A stretch of DNA of 64,000 bases from Thiomicrorhabdus aquaedulcis (GCF_004001325.1 NZ_AP018722.1:1302001-1366000), one strand, 5' to 3'. Counted from the first letter of the stretch, positions 20,025 to 29,464 are shown. Notes: generated by a model not told the origin, from the sequence alone. A program made the numbers and translations.

Positions 20025-20876
20025 ATGACATTGACCGCACATAAACAAACCGCAATCAACGCACATACAGAGTTAAACACAGCCAACGAGGACGGCTTGG
20101 ATATTTACGGCACCTTGTTAAGCAGTCGTTTATTTATAGGCAGTGCGTTGTATCCTTCGCCGCAGATTATGCAGCAAGCCATTGTGGCCTCAGGCGCACA
20201 GGTGGTGACGCTTTCGCTGAGTCGTCAAAACCCGGCCGCCAGCGGTGGTCAGGCGTTTTGGGACATTATTAAAGCGTTGGGATTGCATTTACTGCCCAAT
20301 ACCGCCGGCTGCCATTCGGTAAACGAAGCGGTGACCATGGCGCAGATGAGTCGCGAACTGTTTAAAACCGATTGGATTAAATTAGAGTTGGTGGGTGACG
20401 ATTATAATTTGCAACCCGACCCGATTGATCTGGTAAAAGCCACCGAGGTTTTGCTAAAAGACGGTTTTAAAGTCTTGCCCTATTGCACCGACGATTTGGT
20501 GATTGCGCGGCATTTGGTGGAGCTTGGGTGCAAAGTTTTGATGCCGTGGGGTTCGCCCATTGGAACCGGCAAAGGTTTGCTTAACCCTTATGCGTTACAA
20601 GCGATTCGCGATCGATTTCCGCAGATTACCTTAATTGTCGATTCGGGGATTGGCCTGCCGTCGCACGCCTGTCAAGCACTTGAAATGGGGTTGGACGCGG
20701 TGTTACTCAATACCGCCGTGGCGCACGCTAAAGAGCCGGTCAGAATGGCGACCTCGTTTGCGCAAGCGGTTAAATCGGGGCGTAACGGATATTTAGCGGG
20801 CCCTATGGCGCAACGTAATACCGCCAGTCCGAGTACGCCTACCTTGGGTTCGCCTTTTTGGCATCATGAGGTTTAA
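20025..20876 (+). CDS. thiG: Thiazole synthase ThiG
   Basis: The 283-residue TIM-barrel protein has the Schiff-base lysine in [18 protein letters not shown] (near residue 118) and the phosphate-binding end [31 protein letters not shown]. It condenses ThiS-thiocarboxylate, dehydroglycine and deoxyxylulose phosphate. A strong AAGGAGG sits upstream, inside the last codons of thiS. The first ~25 residues are an extra, poorly conserved leader relative to E. coli. It closes the operon; no thiE, thiF or thiD is in the window. Confidence 0.95.
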   Translation: MTLTAHKQTAINAHTELNTANEDGLDIYGTLLSSRLFIGSALYPSPQIMQQAIVASGAQVVTLSLSRQNPAASGGQAFWDIIKALGLHLLPNTAGCHSVNEAVTMAQMSRELFKTDWIKLELVGDDYNLQPDPIDLVKATEVLLKDGFKVLPYCTDDLVIARHLVELGCKVLMPWGSPIGTGKGLLNPYALQAIRDRFPQITLIVDSGIGLPSHACQALEMGLDAVLLNTAVAHAKEPVRMATSFAQAVKSGRNGYLAGPMAQRNTASPSTPTLGSPFWHHEV

Positions 20877-20916
20877 GGTTACGGTTACGGTTACGTTTAA
20901 GGCTGTGTTTACAGCC
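20877..20916. other. Short tandem repeat and hairpin between convergent genes
   Basis: GGTTAC is repeated three times (from 20877), followed by GGCTGT/ACAGCC (20901-20916) and T6. The hairpin may terminate thiG transcription and overlaps the end of the convergent regulator gene. Confidence 0.5.
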
Positions 20917-21781
20917 CCTGTTTTTTCATGTCCAACACTTCGCCCTTGCCATTACCATTGTGATTGTTGACGCAGTTGTAAAGCTCAAGTTTTGAATTAA
21001 CATTGTATTTATTAAAAATGTTTTTTACATGGGTTTTAACGGTATTAAGACTAACGCACAGTTCGTTGGCAATTTGCGGGTAGGGCGTGCCAGACAACAC
21101 CCATTTAATGACCTTTTGTTCGGTTTGCGTGAGTTCTGGTGTATCGGTATTGACGCAGATACACTTTGAATAAAAAGCATCGTTTTGCTCATCGTACAAG
21201 GGTCTAAAAATAAGCTGTAACATGGCTGTAATTTTGTATAAATTAACTAAATTTGGCGTGTGATTGTGTTGATAAATATAGACAACGCAGCCAAATTTTT
21301 GTTCGGCAAAACTAAAAATAGGAAACGCCACCGCGCTTTCAAAACCCATTGAGGCCTCAAGTTCTTGGCATTGAGCGCGTGGTATGTCGCCGTCAAAAAA
21401 GTCTTCTAACGAACTTAATATAAAATGCCCTTTATGATTATTTAACTTTAAACCGTGAAGACGAATAAAGTTTTTTAAACTAAAGTGTTTTGGCTTAGCG
21501 TTGATTTTACGTAGATTTTTTAACAGTTGTCTTTCTTGATCTAACACAAACTCAAAGTGCAATTGATGATGGTGATTTAAACAAATAATGGCAAGTTTGC
21601 ACCCAGTGACTTGTTCTATAAAGGGCACTTCTTGGTGCAATAATGCCTCTAAGCTGTGGCCGTTAATTAGGCAGGATTGAATATGAACCACTTTTTGCAA
21701 AAAGACCGCATCGTCTTCAATGTCGGGTTCAGACCAAGTATTTTTTATGGGTTGTAAGGTAGTCTGGTTTGCCTGTTGCAT
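20909..21781 (-). CDS. LuxR-family transcriptional regulator with GAF-like sensor region
   Basis: The 290-residue protein has a C-terminal LuxR/NarL helix-turn-helix (TQTEQKVIKWVLSGTPYPQIANELCVSLNTVKTHVKNIFNKYNV, about residues 220-265). The ~180-residue N-terminal domain looks GAF-like (GFESAVAFPIFSFAEQKFGCVVYIY), with no receiver aspartate pocket. It is therefore probably a ligand-sensing regulator rather than a two-component response regulator. The frame opens at a TTG at 21808, but ATG 21781, with AAAGGTG upstream, is the better start. Its target is unknown; it stands alone beside a long AT-rich intergenic region. Confidence 0.75.
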   Translation of the reverse strand: MQQANQTTLQPIKNTWSEPDIEDDAVFLQKVVHIQSCLINGHSLEALLHQEVPFIEQVTGCKLAIICLNHHHQLHFEFVLDQERQLLKNLRKINAKPKHFSLKNFIRLHGLKLNNHKGHFILSSLEDFFDGDIPRAQCQELEASMGFESAVAFPIFSFAEQKFGCVVYIYQHNHTPNLVNLYKITAMLQLIFRPLYDEQNDAFYSKCICVNTDTPELTQTEQKVIKWVLSGTPYPQIANELCVSLNTVKTHVKNIFNKYNVNSKLELYNCVNNHNGNGKGEVLDMKKQGL

Positions 21782-22336
21782 GACGTGTACACCTTTTTTT
21801 TCTAGCAAAAATCTGCATTAAAAAGTATTAATGTTTTTAAATAATAGTAGCTAATAAAGGGTGAGAGCGTATCACCTTAAAGGGTGATTTCAGGGTAAAA
21901 AACTATATTTTTTTAAATAAATTAGCGAAGTAACAACGAAAATGAACCAATTGGTTAAGTAAATAATTATATTAATTTACGTACTAATGTGCAGAAATAA
22001 CTATTTTTAAAATTTATTTTTTACCAGTTAGAACCCATTTAAGTTGTACAAGATAAGTACAATTAAGGTGGAGATTTAAGGCTTTTTTGAGGGTTTTTTG
22101 CGCTAAGATGAGCCATTTTTTATAAAATTTTTTTATAACGATGGTTGATTTTTGTAGTTTTTAAATGGCTTTAATACTATTATACTAACACAGTTAATTC
22201 GTATTATTCAATTTATTCGTTTAAAAAATAGATACGCACATACCTATGTTAGGTATAAGCACATGCGCTTAAAAATTATAAATGGGGTAATGAGAACGAC
22301 GCATTGGCGTTAAAGCGGGTTAGTGGTTAAAGCGCA
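21782..22336. other. AT-rich intergenic region, 555 bp, no gene seen
   Basis: No credible ORF on either strand. Visible structures are ATCACC-TTAAA-GGTGAT (about 21869-21886), TTGTAC-7 nt-GTACAA (22044-22062) and the palindrome CCAATTGG (about 21949). It must hold the minus-strand promoter of the LuxR-type regulator. A small RNA cannot be excluded. Confidence 0.6.
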
Positions 22337-22984
22337 TCAGCTTTTGGGCGTGATTTGCACCAACACGCCAAACTGCGGGTGGTCAATGTAATGCAGTTCG
22401 CCAGGTTTTATTTTTCGGGCATCTTTTAAATTAAAACGCCAATGAGTTGGTAAGAGGTTGGCCGAAATTTTTTGATGGCGTGCAAAATCATCGCGTATGC
22501 GAGTGGGAATAATTTTATCTAACGTTAAATCAACGGCTACATGGGCAAAGCGAGTTTTGTACAGTTTAACCGTGCCGTTTAATTGCGAGCCAGTTTGCGC
22601 TGGTGCGTTAATGATTACACTGGGGCTTTTAGACGAGTTGCCTGCAGTTTGTGACCAGGCCTGGTGAAACAGAATTTTATACCCTTGTGAACCGCTCATT
22701 TTACTGACCACTTGGGTAAGGTTTTTGGGTGCTTGACCAATGCCTAATGGCGCACTGCCGATTTGCGAGAGCGACACACTGTTTTGAGTAGAAGGCTGTT
22801 CAACGTCGGCTGGCCAAACTTCTTCAGTCCAGGCTTTTTGAGTGTAGTTTTCAAACACAATCACTTCAATGTTGTAGTTTTCGGCCGCGTGCGCTGGGTT
22901 AAAGACCGTTAAAGTGAGTAGACTTATTAAGCCTACAAACACCCATCTTGGCATGGCAAACGTGGGAGTGGTAATGTTGTTCAT
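22337..22984 (-). CDS. csiV: CsiV-family periplasmic protein
   Basis: The 215-residue precursor has a signal peptide (hydrophobic 14-28, cleavage likely after NPAHA) and then YNIEVIVFENYTQKAWTEEVWP. This opening, with the C-terminal ELHYIDHPQFGVLVQI, is typical of the CsiV family (peptidoglycan-binding, first studied in Vibrio cholerae). It lies 32 bp downstream of mfd on the same strand, the conserved gammaproteobacterial neighbourhood. It carries one iterated palindrome at 22655. Confidence 0.8.
   Translation of the reverse strand: MNNITTPTFAMPRWVFVGLISLLTLTVFNPAHAAENYNIEVIVFENYTQKAWTEEVWPADVEQPSTQNSVSLSQIGSAPLGIGQAPKNLTQVVSKMSGSQGYKILFHQAWSQTAGNSSKSPSVIINAPAQTGSQLNGTVKLYKTRFAHVAVDLTLDKIIPTRIRDDFARHQKISANLLPTHWRFNLKDARKIKPGELHYIDHPQFGVLVQITPKS
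22655..22664. repeat. Iterated palindrome CCAGGCCTGG (csiV)
   Basis: Exact decamer. Read on the minus strand it codes H-Q-A-W-S. Confidence 0.9.
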
Positions 22985-23016
22985 AATAGTCAGCCTTTAA
23001 GGGTCTTTAAGGGTTT

Positions 23017-26000
23017 TTAATTCTGTTTAATGCTACGTAAGGTGTAATCAATTGCCGCCATACGGTGTTCTAGGGTGGGCATTGTATCTAAAAATTTTAA
23101 TTCTGTTTGCCCTTTAAGCTGGTATTGCTTGGGTTGTGATTGAATGAGTTTAATGAGTTTAACCGGGTCAATGTCGGGTTGGCTGTTAAATTGAAAACGA
23201 ATCATCGCCTCTGAAGCGTCGAGTTTAATAATGCCCATGGGTTCAATTTGCAATTTAATGTGCGTGACCGCCAGCAGGTTTTTAACCTGTTGTGGCAACA
23301 AACCAAAGCGGTCAATCATTTCAACTTCAAGCTCACGCAGTGCGTGCGTACTGCTGGCGCTGGCTAAGCGTTTGTAAAACACCAAACGGCTGTGCACGTC
23401 GGGCAGGTAATCTTCTGGAATAAGCGCAGGAATACCCAGATCCACTTCAGAGCCGGTGTGTAACGCCCGATTAAACTCGGGTTGCTTGCCGGATTTTAAC
23501 GTTTTAACAGCGCGTTCTAACAGTTCGCTGTACAGAGTAAAGCCAATTTCTTGAATTTGTCCCGACTGGCCATCGCCCAGCAGTTCGCCTGCACCCCTAA
23601 TTTCTAAATCGTGACTGGCCAGCATAAAACCCGCCCCCAAGGTGTCGTGTTTGGCAATGGCCGTAAGGCGTTTTTCGGCGTCTTTGCTGAGCATGGCTTT
23701 GCCGGCGGTAAATAAATAGGCGTAAGCACGATGGTGTGAGCGTCCGACGCGACCGCGCAGTTGGTGCAGTTGCGCCAAACCAAATTTATCGGCACGGTGA
23801 ATTAAAATGGTGTTGGCAGTGGGAATGTCAATGCCGGTTTCGATAATGGTGGTGCACACCAAAATATTGTAGCGACGGTGGTAAAACGCTTCCATTACGT
23901 CTTCGAGTTCGCGCTCGTTCATTTGACCGTGCGCAAAGGTGACTTTAGCCTCGGGAATAAGCGCTTGAATGTGCTCGACCATCTGCTCAATTTTATTGAC
24001 TTGGTTAAACAAAATATACACCTGACCACCGCGCCTAATTTCACGCAAAGAGGCTTCACGCGCCACGTCGTCGTTCCATTCTTGCACAAAGGTTTGCACC
24101 GCCAAACGTTTGGCCGGTGCGGTAGAGATAATGGATAAATCGCGCAGGTCGTTCATGGCCATGTTTAAGGTTCGCGGAATGGGCGTGGCGGTCATGGTGA
24201 GCACGTCTACTTCGGCGCGCATTTTTTTAAGCTGCTCTTTTTGTCTTACGCCAAAACGGTGTTCTTCGTCAATGATAATAAGGCCAAGATTTTGGTATTG
24301 CACCTCTTTTTGAATCAGCTTGTGGGTGCCGATAATAATATCGACTTGCCCAGCTTTTAGCGCCTCAAGGGTAACTTTTTGCTCTTTGGCCGATTGAAAA
24401 CGTGACAGGGCTTCGATGCGAATCGGCCAATCTGAAAATCGGTTTCTAAAGTTTTCTAAATGCTGTTGCGCCAATAATGTGGTGGGCACCAAAATGGCGA
24501 CTTGTTTGCCATCGTACGCGGCCATAAAGGCGGCACGCATGGCCACTTCGGTTTTACCAAAGCCCACGTCGCCGCAAATGAGTCGGTCCATGGGTTTGTC
24601 GCTGCGCATGTCCAAATACACCGCTTCGATGGCTTGCTGTTGGTCGGGAGTTTCTTCAAACGGAAAGCTGGCGCAAAAGCGTAAGTATGCGTCTTGCGGT
24701 GTTTTAAAAGAGTAACCAGGCCTGGCGGCACGCTGGGCGTAAATATCGAGCAGCTCGGCGGCCACATCAAAGACTTTTTCGGCGGCTTTGCGTTTGGCTT
24801 TTTCCCACTTGTCAGTGCCCAGCTTGTGCAGTGGCGCGCTTTCTGGGGTGGCACCGGTGTAGCGACTGATAAAATGCAACGAGGTAACGGGCACGTATAA
24901 TTTGGCTTGGCCGGCGTATTCAATGGTTAAAAACTCACGCAGTTCGCCACGAATGTCCAAGGTTTGCAAGCCTAAATAGCGTCCAACTCCGTGGTCTATG
25001 TGGACAATGGGGCTGCCAATGTCCAGCTCAATAAGGTTGCTGACCGCGCTGTCAAAGTCGTTGTGCTTGCGTTTGCGACGACGCTTTTGCACCACGGTTT
25101 GGCCAAAAATTTGCGTTTCGGATATTACGCATACGTCGTCTGAGTACATAGACTCTTCAAGCGGGCTGACCACAATGCAGGTGTGGGGGGCGTTGAGCGC
25201 GGCAGGCCAATCGTTGACAATTTGCGGAATAATGTGTTTGAGGGTGCGTTCGGTGCTGAGTTTGCCCAGTAATCCCAGCAAGGTTTCGCGTCGTCCAGTG
25301 CTTTCGGCGCTGTAAATGATTTTGCTGGGGTGCGCGTCCAAAAAGGCGTTGAGCTTGCTCAGTGGGTAATCGCTTTGCGATTGCACCGTTAGGTCGGGCA
25401 AGGTTTTGGTGTTAAACGCTGTGGTGGTTTTGTCGCCTATTTGCGGTTCTAACGTGATGCGATGGTAGGGTTTAAGCGCGGTTAAAAACTCGGTTTTAGA
25501 CAAAATAAGTTGGTCGGGTTTGAGCAGCGGAAAGTCGGGGTTGTGTTGGCCAATTTGATAGCGTTCTTGAAAGTCGTGGTGAATCTTGTCCAAACTGGCT
25601 TCGAGCTCGCCAAAATCAAAAAAGGTGCTGTTGGCGGGCAGATAGCTAAACAGAGGCGTTAATTGAGTGTGAAACAGCGGTAAATAATACTCCAGTCCAC
25701 CGACCATTTGCGCCTGACTCACGTCTTGGTATATTTGCGCTTTGCGTGCCTCGTCGCCAAAGTAATCTCTAAACTTTTGTTTAAATAAATCAATGCCTTG
25801 CTGGGTAAAGTTAAATTCACGTGCGGGTAACAGCTCAATATTGGCGATGGTTTCAATCGACAGTTGACTTTCTGGATTAAAACTGCGAATGCTTTCGACT
25901 TCTTCGTCAAATAAATCAATACGATAGGGCAGCTTGCTGCCCATGGGGTAGAGGTCAATAATGGAGCCGCGTATCGCAAATTCGCCGTGTTCCATTACCT

Positions 26001-26478
26001 GACCAACCCGTTGGTAACTGCTGGCTTCTAGCTGGCTGGCAAACGATTCGAGCGCTAGAGTGTCGCCGGTTTTAAGCACAAAACTAAATTGCTGAATATA
26101 GCTGTGCGGTACGACGTTTTGCAGTAAAGTGGCGACCGGCAAAATCAAAATGCCTTTGACCAGGCCTGGTAACTGATACAACGTTTTTAAACGCTCAGAA
26201 ATAATATCTTGATGCGGCGAAAACTGATCGTAGGGCAAAGTTTCCCATTCGGGAAAGCTGATAATAGGGGTGGCTTGATGGTTAAAAAACTGCAAGGTTT
26301 CGACCAGTTGATTAGCACTTTGACTGTCTTTGGTTAACACAATGACCAGGCCTGGTGAATGTGCGGCGGTTTGGCTGATAACGAGTGCGCTTTCGGACGC
26401 GTTGAGCGCCCCCCAATAAGAGCGATTGCCACGAAGGACGATGGCTTGGTCAAATAAAACAGAGTGCAGTTTTTTCAT
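23017..26478 (-). CDS. mfd: Transcription-repair coupling factor Mfd
   Basis: The 1153-residue protein is full length. The N-terminal UvrB-like module covers roughly residues 1-350, then the RNA-polymerase-interacting domain (VHIDHGVGRYLGLQ, about 490-560). The translocase has Walker A GDVGFGKTEVAMRAAF and the DEEH box IIDEEHRFGV. The TRG motif region and the C-terminal TRCF domain complete it. Mfd removes stalled RNA polymerase at lesions and recruits UvrA. Three exact palindromes lie in it (24716, 26160, 26346). It diverges from the gene to its right across a long inverted repeat. Confidence 0.97.
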   Translation of the reverse strand: MKKLHSVLFDQAIVLRGNRSYWGALNASESALVISQTAAHSPGLVIVLTKDSQSANQLVETLQFFNHQATPIISFPEWETLPYDQFSPHQDIISERLKTLYQLPGLVKGILILPVATLLQNVVPHSYIQQFSFVLKTGDTLALESFASQLEASSYQRVGQVMEHGEFAIRGSIIDLYPMGSKLPYRIDLFDEEVESIRSFNPESQLSIETIANIELLPAREFNFTQQGIDLFKQKFRDYFGDEARKAQIYQDVSQAQMVGGLEYYLPLFHTQLTPLFSYLPANSTFFDFGELEASLDKIHHDFQERYQIGQHNPDFPLLKPDQLILSKTEFLTALKPYHRITLEPQIGDKTTTAFNTKTLPDLTVQSQSDYPLSKLNAFLDAHPSKIIYSAESTGRRETLLGLLGKLSTERTLKHIIPQIVNDWPAALNAPHTCIVVSPLEESMYSDDVCVISETQIFGQTVVQKRRRKRKHNDFDSAVSNLIELDIGSPIVHIDHGVGRYLGLQTLDIRGELREFLTIEYAGQAKLYVPVTSLHFISRYTGATPESAPLHKLGTDKWEKAKRKAAEKVFDVAAELLDIYAQRAARPGYSFKTPQDAYLRFCASFPFEETPDQQQAIEAVYLDMRSDKPMDRLICGDVGFGKTEVAMRAAFMAAYDGKQVAILVPTTLLAQQHLENFRNRFSDWPIRIEALSRFQSAKEQKVTLEALKAGQVDIIIGTHKLIQKEVQYQNLGLIIIDEEHRFGVRQKEQLKKMRAEVDVLTMTATPIPRTLNMAMNDLRDLSIISTAPAKRLAVQTFVQEWNDDVAREASLREIRRGGQVYILFNQVNKIEQMVEHIQALIPEAKVTFAHGQMNERELEDVMEAFYHRRYNILVCTTIIETGIDIPTANTILIHRADKFGLAQLHQLRGRVGRSHHRAYAYLFTAGKAMLSKDAEKRLTAIAKHDTLGAGFMLASHDLEIRGAGELLGDGQSGQIQEIGFTLYSELLERAVKTLKSGKQPEFNRALHTGSEVDLGIPALIPEDYLPDVHSRLVFYKRLASASSTHALRELEVEMIDRFGLLPQQVKNLLAVTHIKLQIEPMGIIKLDASEAMIRFQFNSQPDIDPVKLIKLIQSQPKQYQLKGQTELKFLDTMPTLEHRMAAIDYTLRSIKQN
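24716..24725. repeat. Iterated palindrome CCAGGCCTGG (mfd)
   Basis: Exact decamer in the third reading frame, coding A-R-P-G-Y. It is the only exact copy used that way. Confidence 0.9.
26160..26169. repeat. Iterated palindrome CCAGGCCTGG (mfd)
   Basis: Exact decamer, coding L-P-G-L-V. Confidence 0.9.
26346..26355. repeat. Iterated palindrome CCAGGCCTGG (mfd)
   Basis: Exact decamer, coding S-P-G-L-V. It is 186 bp from the previous copy. Confidence 0.9.
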
Positions 26479-26519
26479 TACGGAAACAAGATTCTTTAAA
26501 AAATTAAGTGCCGATATTC

Positions 26520-26686
26520 TAACCCGAATGTTTGATGAATTTGTGCCTAGATTGCGCAGTAGCTTGATTCCACAAGGTCATTTTAGAAGAAGCGTCGTAT
26601 CCACGATTACGACCGACTGAGAAAATTGGCCTTGTGGAATCAAGGGGCAAGTAGGGTTGGTGCAAATTTGTGAAATATTCGGGTTA
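26520..26686. repeat. 167-bp long imperfect inverted repeat (MITE-like hairpin)
   Basis: The outer ends TAACCCGAAT and ATTCGGGTTA are complementary, continuing inward through TTT..AATTTG/CAAATT..AAA. A second strong stem is CTTGATTCCACAAGG (from about 26562) with CCTTGTGGAATCAAG. A third is GTCGTA/TACGAC around the apex (about 26593-26612). The whole block could fold into a single hairpin. It shares no ends with the GAGACC MITE. It lies between divergent genes, so it could act in their expression or be a mobile-element relic. Confidence 0.75.
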
Positions 26687-26748
26687 AACTACTGAACGCT
26701 AAAAGTTATTTTTTAATGGCGATTATTCGTCTTCTTTTAAGAGGTTTT

Positions 26749-28023
26749 ATGGGCAAAAATTGGGCTTTTACATGGGTTCAAACCATGGCACATCACCGAT
26801 TAGCGCTGTTTGCGGGCTTTGGTTTATTAAGTTTTGGCCTACTCTTGGGCTGGCTTTGGTTAGACAAGGCGGCTTTGCAAGTCGTTTACCCAGACTTGAG
26901 TTGGCTGTTTTTAAGCATCGTTTTGATGAGCGTTGCAGTAGGTTGGTTTGCCGATTCGGTTAAAACCGGTTTTTTGCAAGCGGGGCTAAGTGGCTTTATT
27001 GTTATGCTTACATTGGGCGCGCTGGGCTGGTTGGGGTTTGAAATTAGTGCCCAGGCGTTATTGGGTTTGGTGGTGGTAATCAGTTTGCTGACCAGTAATT
27101 TAATTCATCTTATGTTAAGTGTATTGCGCGAAATGGCGCGCGGGGTGTTTCAGTTTGATGCGTTGGCTGAAGCATTAAACAGCAATAATGTGCCTATTTT
27201 CTTGTCCAACAGCACCACCGCATTGGGCTTTGCCTTTGCGGCATGGTTTGACAGCAGTTTGCACGATTTGGCTTGGATGGTCGCGGTGGGGGCATTATTA
27301 AGTTATTTAACGGTCATCAGTTGGTTGCCATTAATTTTACTGTCGTGGTTACTTGAGTTTAGGGTGGGGTCTACAAGCGATCGTCATGGCTTTGGTTTTA
27401 TAGCGCAATGGTTGATTAAACGTCCAAAGATAACTCAAAAAACAGTGGTTTTAAGTGCGCTTGCCAGCGTTGGTTTACTGGTTTACGTGGCTTTAACGCA
27501 ACGCCTTGTATTGGATGCGTTGTGGATGACGGGGATTTTTTTTGGTGTGTTTTTAGGGCTGTTTTGGTTTTTTTGGCGTCGCTTTGCTTTAGCGTTGTTA
27601 AATGTTTATTTAAACTTAATCGCTTTGCTGTTCACGCTGGTGATTTATCAGTCTTGGATAACGGTGGGCAATGAGGCACTTTTTTTAACACTGTTATTTA
27701 TTCCAATGGGTTTGATTGTGGATGACGGAATTCACTTTTTTACCCGTTACGTGCGGGCTAAAAACCGTTTTTTAAACGACACACCTGCGGCCGTAAAGTA
27801 CGCGATGGCCAGCGTAGCCCGGCCAATTTGGATGAGTTCGGTTGTTTTGTTTGCCGGTTTGAGTGTGTTATTGCTTAGTAATAATGGCTTGATGGTGAGT
27901 GCCAGTGCGGTGACCTTAGTGGCAATTGTTATTTCGACTGTTTTTATTCTTGGCGTGTTACCAGCGCTGTTAATAAACGGCAAAATCGGGGCTTTTATTA
28001 AAAATACTAATGAAGAGCCATAA
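26749..28023 (+). CDS. RND/MMPL-like multi-pass membrane protein lacking periplasmic porter domains
   Basis: The 424-residue protein is almost all membrane: about twelve hydrophobic segments arranged as two similar halves. Each half recalls the sterol-sensing/RND core (SNSTTALGFAFAAWFDSS in half one, PMGLIVDDGIHFFTRYVRAKNRF in half two). The DD in the second half sits where RND pumps carry proton-relay acidic residues. The large periplasmic loops of true RND or MMPL exporters are missing. The frame opens at 26716, but ATG 26749 follows AAGAGG and is preferred. It appears monocistronic. Substrate unknown. Confidence 0.65.
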   Translation: MGKNWAFTWVQTMAHHRLALFAGFGLLSFGLLLGWLWLDKAALQVVYPDLSWLFLSIVLMSVAVGWFADSVKTGFLQAGLSGFIVMLTLGALGWLGFEISAQALLGLVVVISLLTSNLIHLMLSVLREMARGVFQFDALAEALNSNNVPIFLSNSTTALGFAFAAWFDSSLHDLAWMVAVGALLSYLTVISWLPLILLSWLLEFRVGSTSDRHGFGFIAQWLIKRPKITQKTVVLSALASVGLLVYVALTQRLVLDALWMTGIFFGVFLGLFWFFWRRFALALLNVYLNLIALLFTLVIYQSWITVGNEALFLTLLFIPMGLIVDDGIHFFTRYVRAKNRFLNDTPAAVKYAMASVARPIWMSSVVLFAGLSVLLLSNNGLMVSASAVTLVAIVISTVFILGVLPALLINGKIGAFIKNTNEEP

Positions 28024-28048
28024 CGTATTCATAAATTTGATTTTTAAT

Positions 28049-28126
28049 TAGGCGCTCAATGTTTGATGATACCGCGTCTAAAATAATTTGTTCTAGGCGC
28101 AAATCACTGTAAAGCGGTTGCGCCTA
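28049..28126. promoter_or_regulatory. Candidate operator/leader stem upstream of the sulfide:quinone oxidoreductase
   Basis: TAGGCGCAA (28094-28102) and TTGCGCCTA (28118-28126) form a perfect 9-bp inverted repeat with a 15-bp spacer. A third, direct TAGGCGC is at 28049-28055. TAAAAT at 28079-28084 is a candidate -10, which would place the inverted repeat at the start of the transcript. It could be a repressor site or an mRNA hairpin near the ribosome-binding site. Confidence 0.5.
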
Positions 28127-28147
28127 ACACCTAAAAAAGGAAAAAAT

Positions 28148-29464
28148 ATGTCAACAGTTGTTATTGTAGGTTCTAGCACCGGTGGTTTGCCCATGGCGTA
28201 TGATATTCGTAAGCACCTTGATAAGGGGCATACGGTAAAAGTGGTTAACGCCGTTGAAGAATTTAGTTTTGTGCCGTCTAACCCTTGGGTTGCGGTCGGC
28301 TGGCGTAAGGCCGAAGACATTTCGTTTAAGCTAGAGCCGTATTTAACGCGAAAAGGCATTGAGTTTTATCACCAAACGTGTGTTGGGTTAGACCCAAATG
28401 CCAATAAAATTACGTTGGATGACGGTCGAGAGCTTGAATACGACTACCTTATTTTAGCCACGGGCCCCGCGTTGGCGTTTGATGAAATTGAAGGCTTTGG
28501 CCCTAAAAGTCATGGCGGCCACACAGTTTCGGTGTGCACAACCCCGCATTCGGTTGAAGCCTATGATGAATGGGAAGATTTTTGCAAAGAGCCAGGCCCG
28601 ATTGTAGTAGGCGCGGTGCAGGGCGCATCGTGCTTTGGTCCAGCGTATGAGTTTGCCATGATTATGGAAACCGATTTGCGTAAACGCAAATTACGCAGCC
28701 AAGTGCCCATTACATTTGTTACCGCTGAGCCATACATTGGGCATTTAGGCTTGGGTGGCGTGGGCGACTCTAAAGGCTTAATGGAATCAGAAATGCGCGC
28801 CCGCCACATTAATTGGATTTGCAACGCCAAAGTCACCAAAATTGAAGATGGCATGATGTTTGTTGACGAATACAGTAATCGGGGTGAGGTGATTGATCAA
28901 CATCAACTGCCGTTTAAATACTCGATGATGTTGCCGGCCTTTAAAGGCAGTAAATTTTTACAACAAATGGTTGATGCTGACCCAGCCAAAGCCGGCGGTG
29001 CATTGGTAAACCCGCGTGGTTTTGTAAAAGTGGATCAATTTAGCCGTAACCCAACGTATCATAATATTTATGCCTTGGGCGTGGGCATTGCCATTCCTCC
29101 GGTTGACACCACGTGCCCTGTGCCCTGCGGAACGCCTAAAACCGGCTTGATGATTGAGTCGATGGTGACGGCCATTTGCCATAACATAGAAGCTAATTTG
29201 CAAGGCAAAGAGCCGTGCGAAGAGCCTACTTGGAACACAGTATGTTTAGCCGACATGGGCGATTCGGGTGCAGCATTTGTGGCGTTGCCACAAATTCCAC
29301 CGCGTAATTTAACCTGGGCTAAAAAAGGCAAATGGGTGCATTTGGCTAAAATCGCGTTTGAAAAATACTTTATTCGCAACATGAAAGCCGGTAACTCTGA
29401 ACCTATTTACCAAAAGTACATTATGAAAATGCTGGGCATTAGTCGCTTAAAATCCGAAAAATAA
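28148..29464 (+). CDS. Sulfide:quinone oxidoreductase family flavoprotein
   Basis: The 438-residue protein opens with a FAD-binding motif (VVIVGSSTGGLPMAYDIRK) and has the second flavin motif region LILATGPALAFDEI. Cysteines in SVCTTPHS (C130), GASCFGP (C152) and TTCPVPCGTP (C313/C317) fit the three redox cysteines of SQR enzymes. The YHNIYALGVGIAIPP segment matches the C-terminal FAD contact. SQRs oxidise sulfide at the membrane and reduce quinone, which suits a sulfur-oxidising lifestyle. The C-terminal amphipathic region (KYFIRNMKAGN) could anchor it. The SQR type cannot be fixed by eye. The start is ATG 28148 after AAAGGA, not the upstream TTG. Confidence 0.82.
   Translation: MSTVVIVGSSTGGLPMAYDIRKHLDKGHTVKVVNAVEEFSFVPSNPWVAVGWRKAEDISFKLEPYLTRKGIEFYHQTCVGLDPNANKITLDDGRELEYDYLILATGPALAFDEIEGFGPKSHGGHTVSVCTTPHSVEAYDEWEDFCKEPGPIVVGAVQGASCFGPAYEFAMIMETDLRKRKLRSQVPITFVTAEPYIGHLGLGGVGDSKGLMESEMRARHINWICNAKVTKIEDGMMFVDEYSNRGEVIDQHQLPFKYSMMLPAFKGSKFLQQMVDADPAKAGGALVNPRGFVKVDQFSRNPTYHNIYALGVGIAIPPVDTTCPVPCGTPKTGLMIESMVTAICHNIEANLQGKEPCEEPTWNTVCLADMGDSGAAFVALPQIPPRNLTWAKKGKWVHLAKIAFEKYFIRNMKAGNSEPIYQKYIMKMLGISRLKSEK

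Noticed and set aside
21782-21808. TTG start extending the LuxR-type regulator by nine residues
   Set aside because: ATG 21781 has AAAGGTG at suitable spacing; the TTG has no ribosome-binding site.
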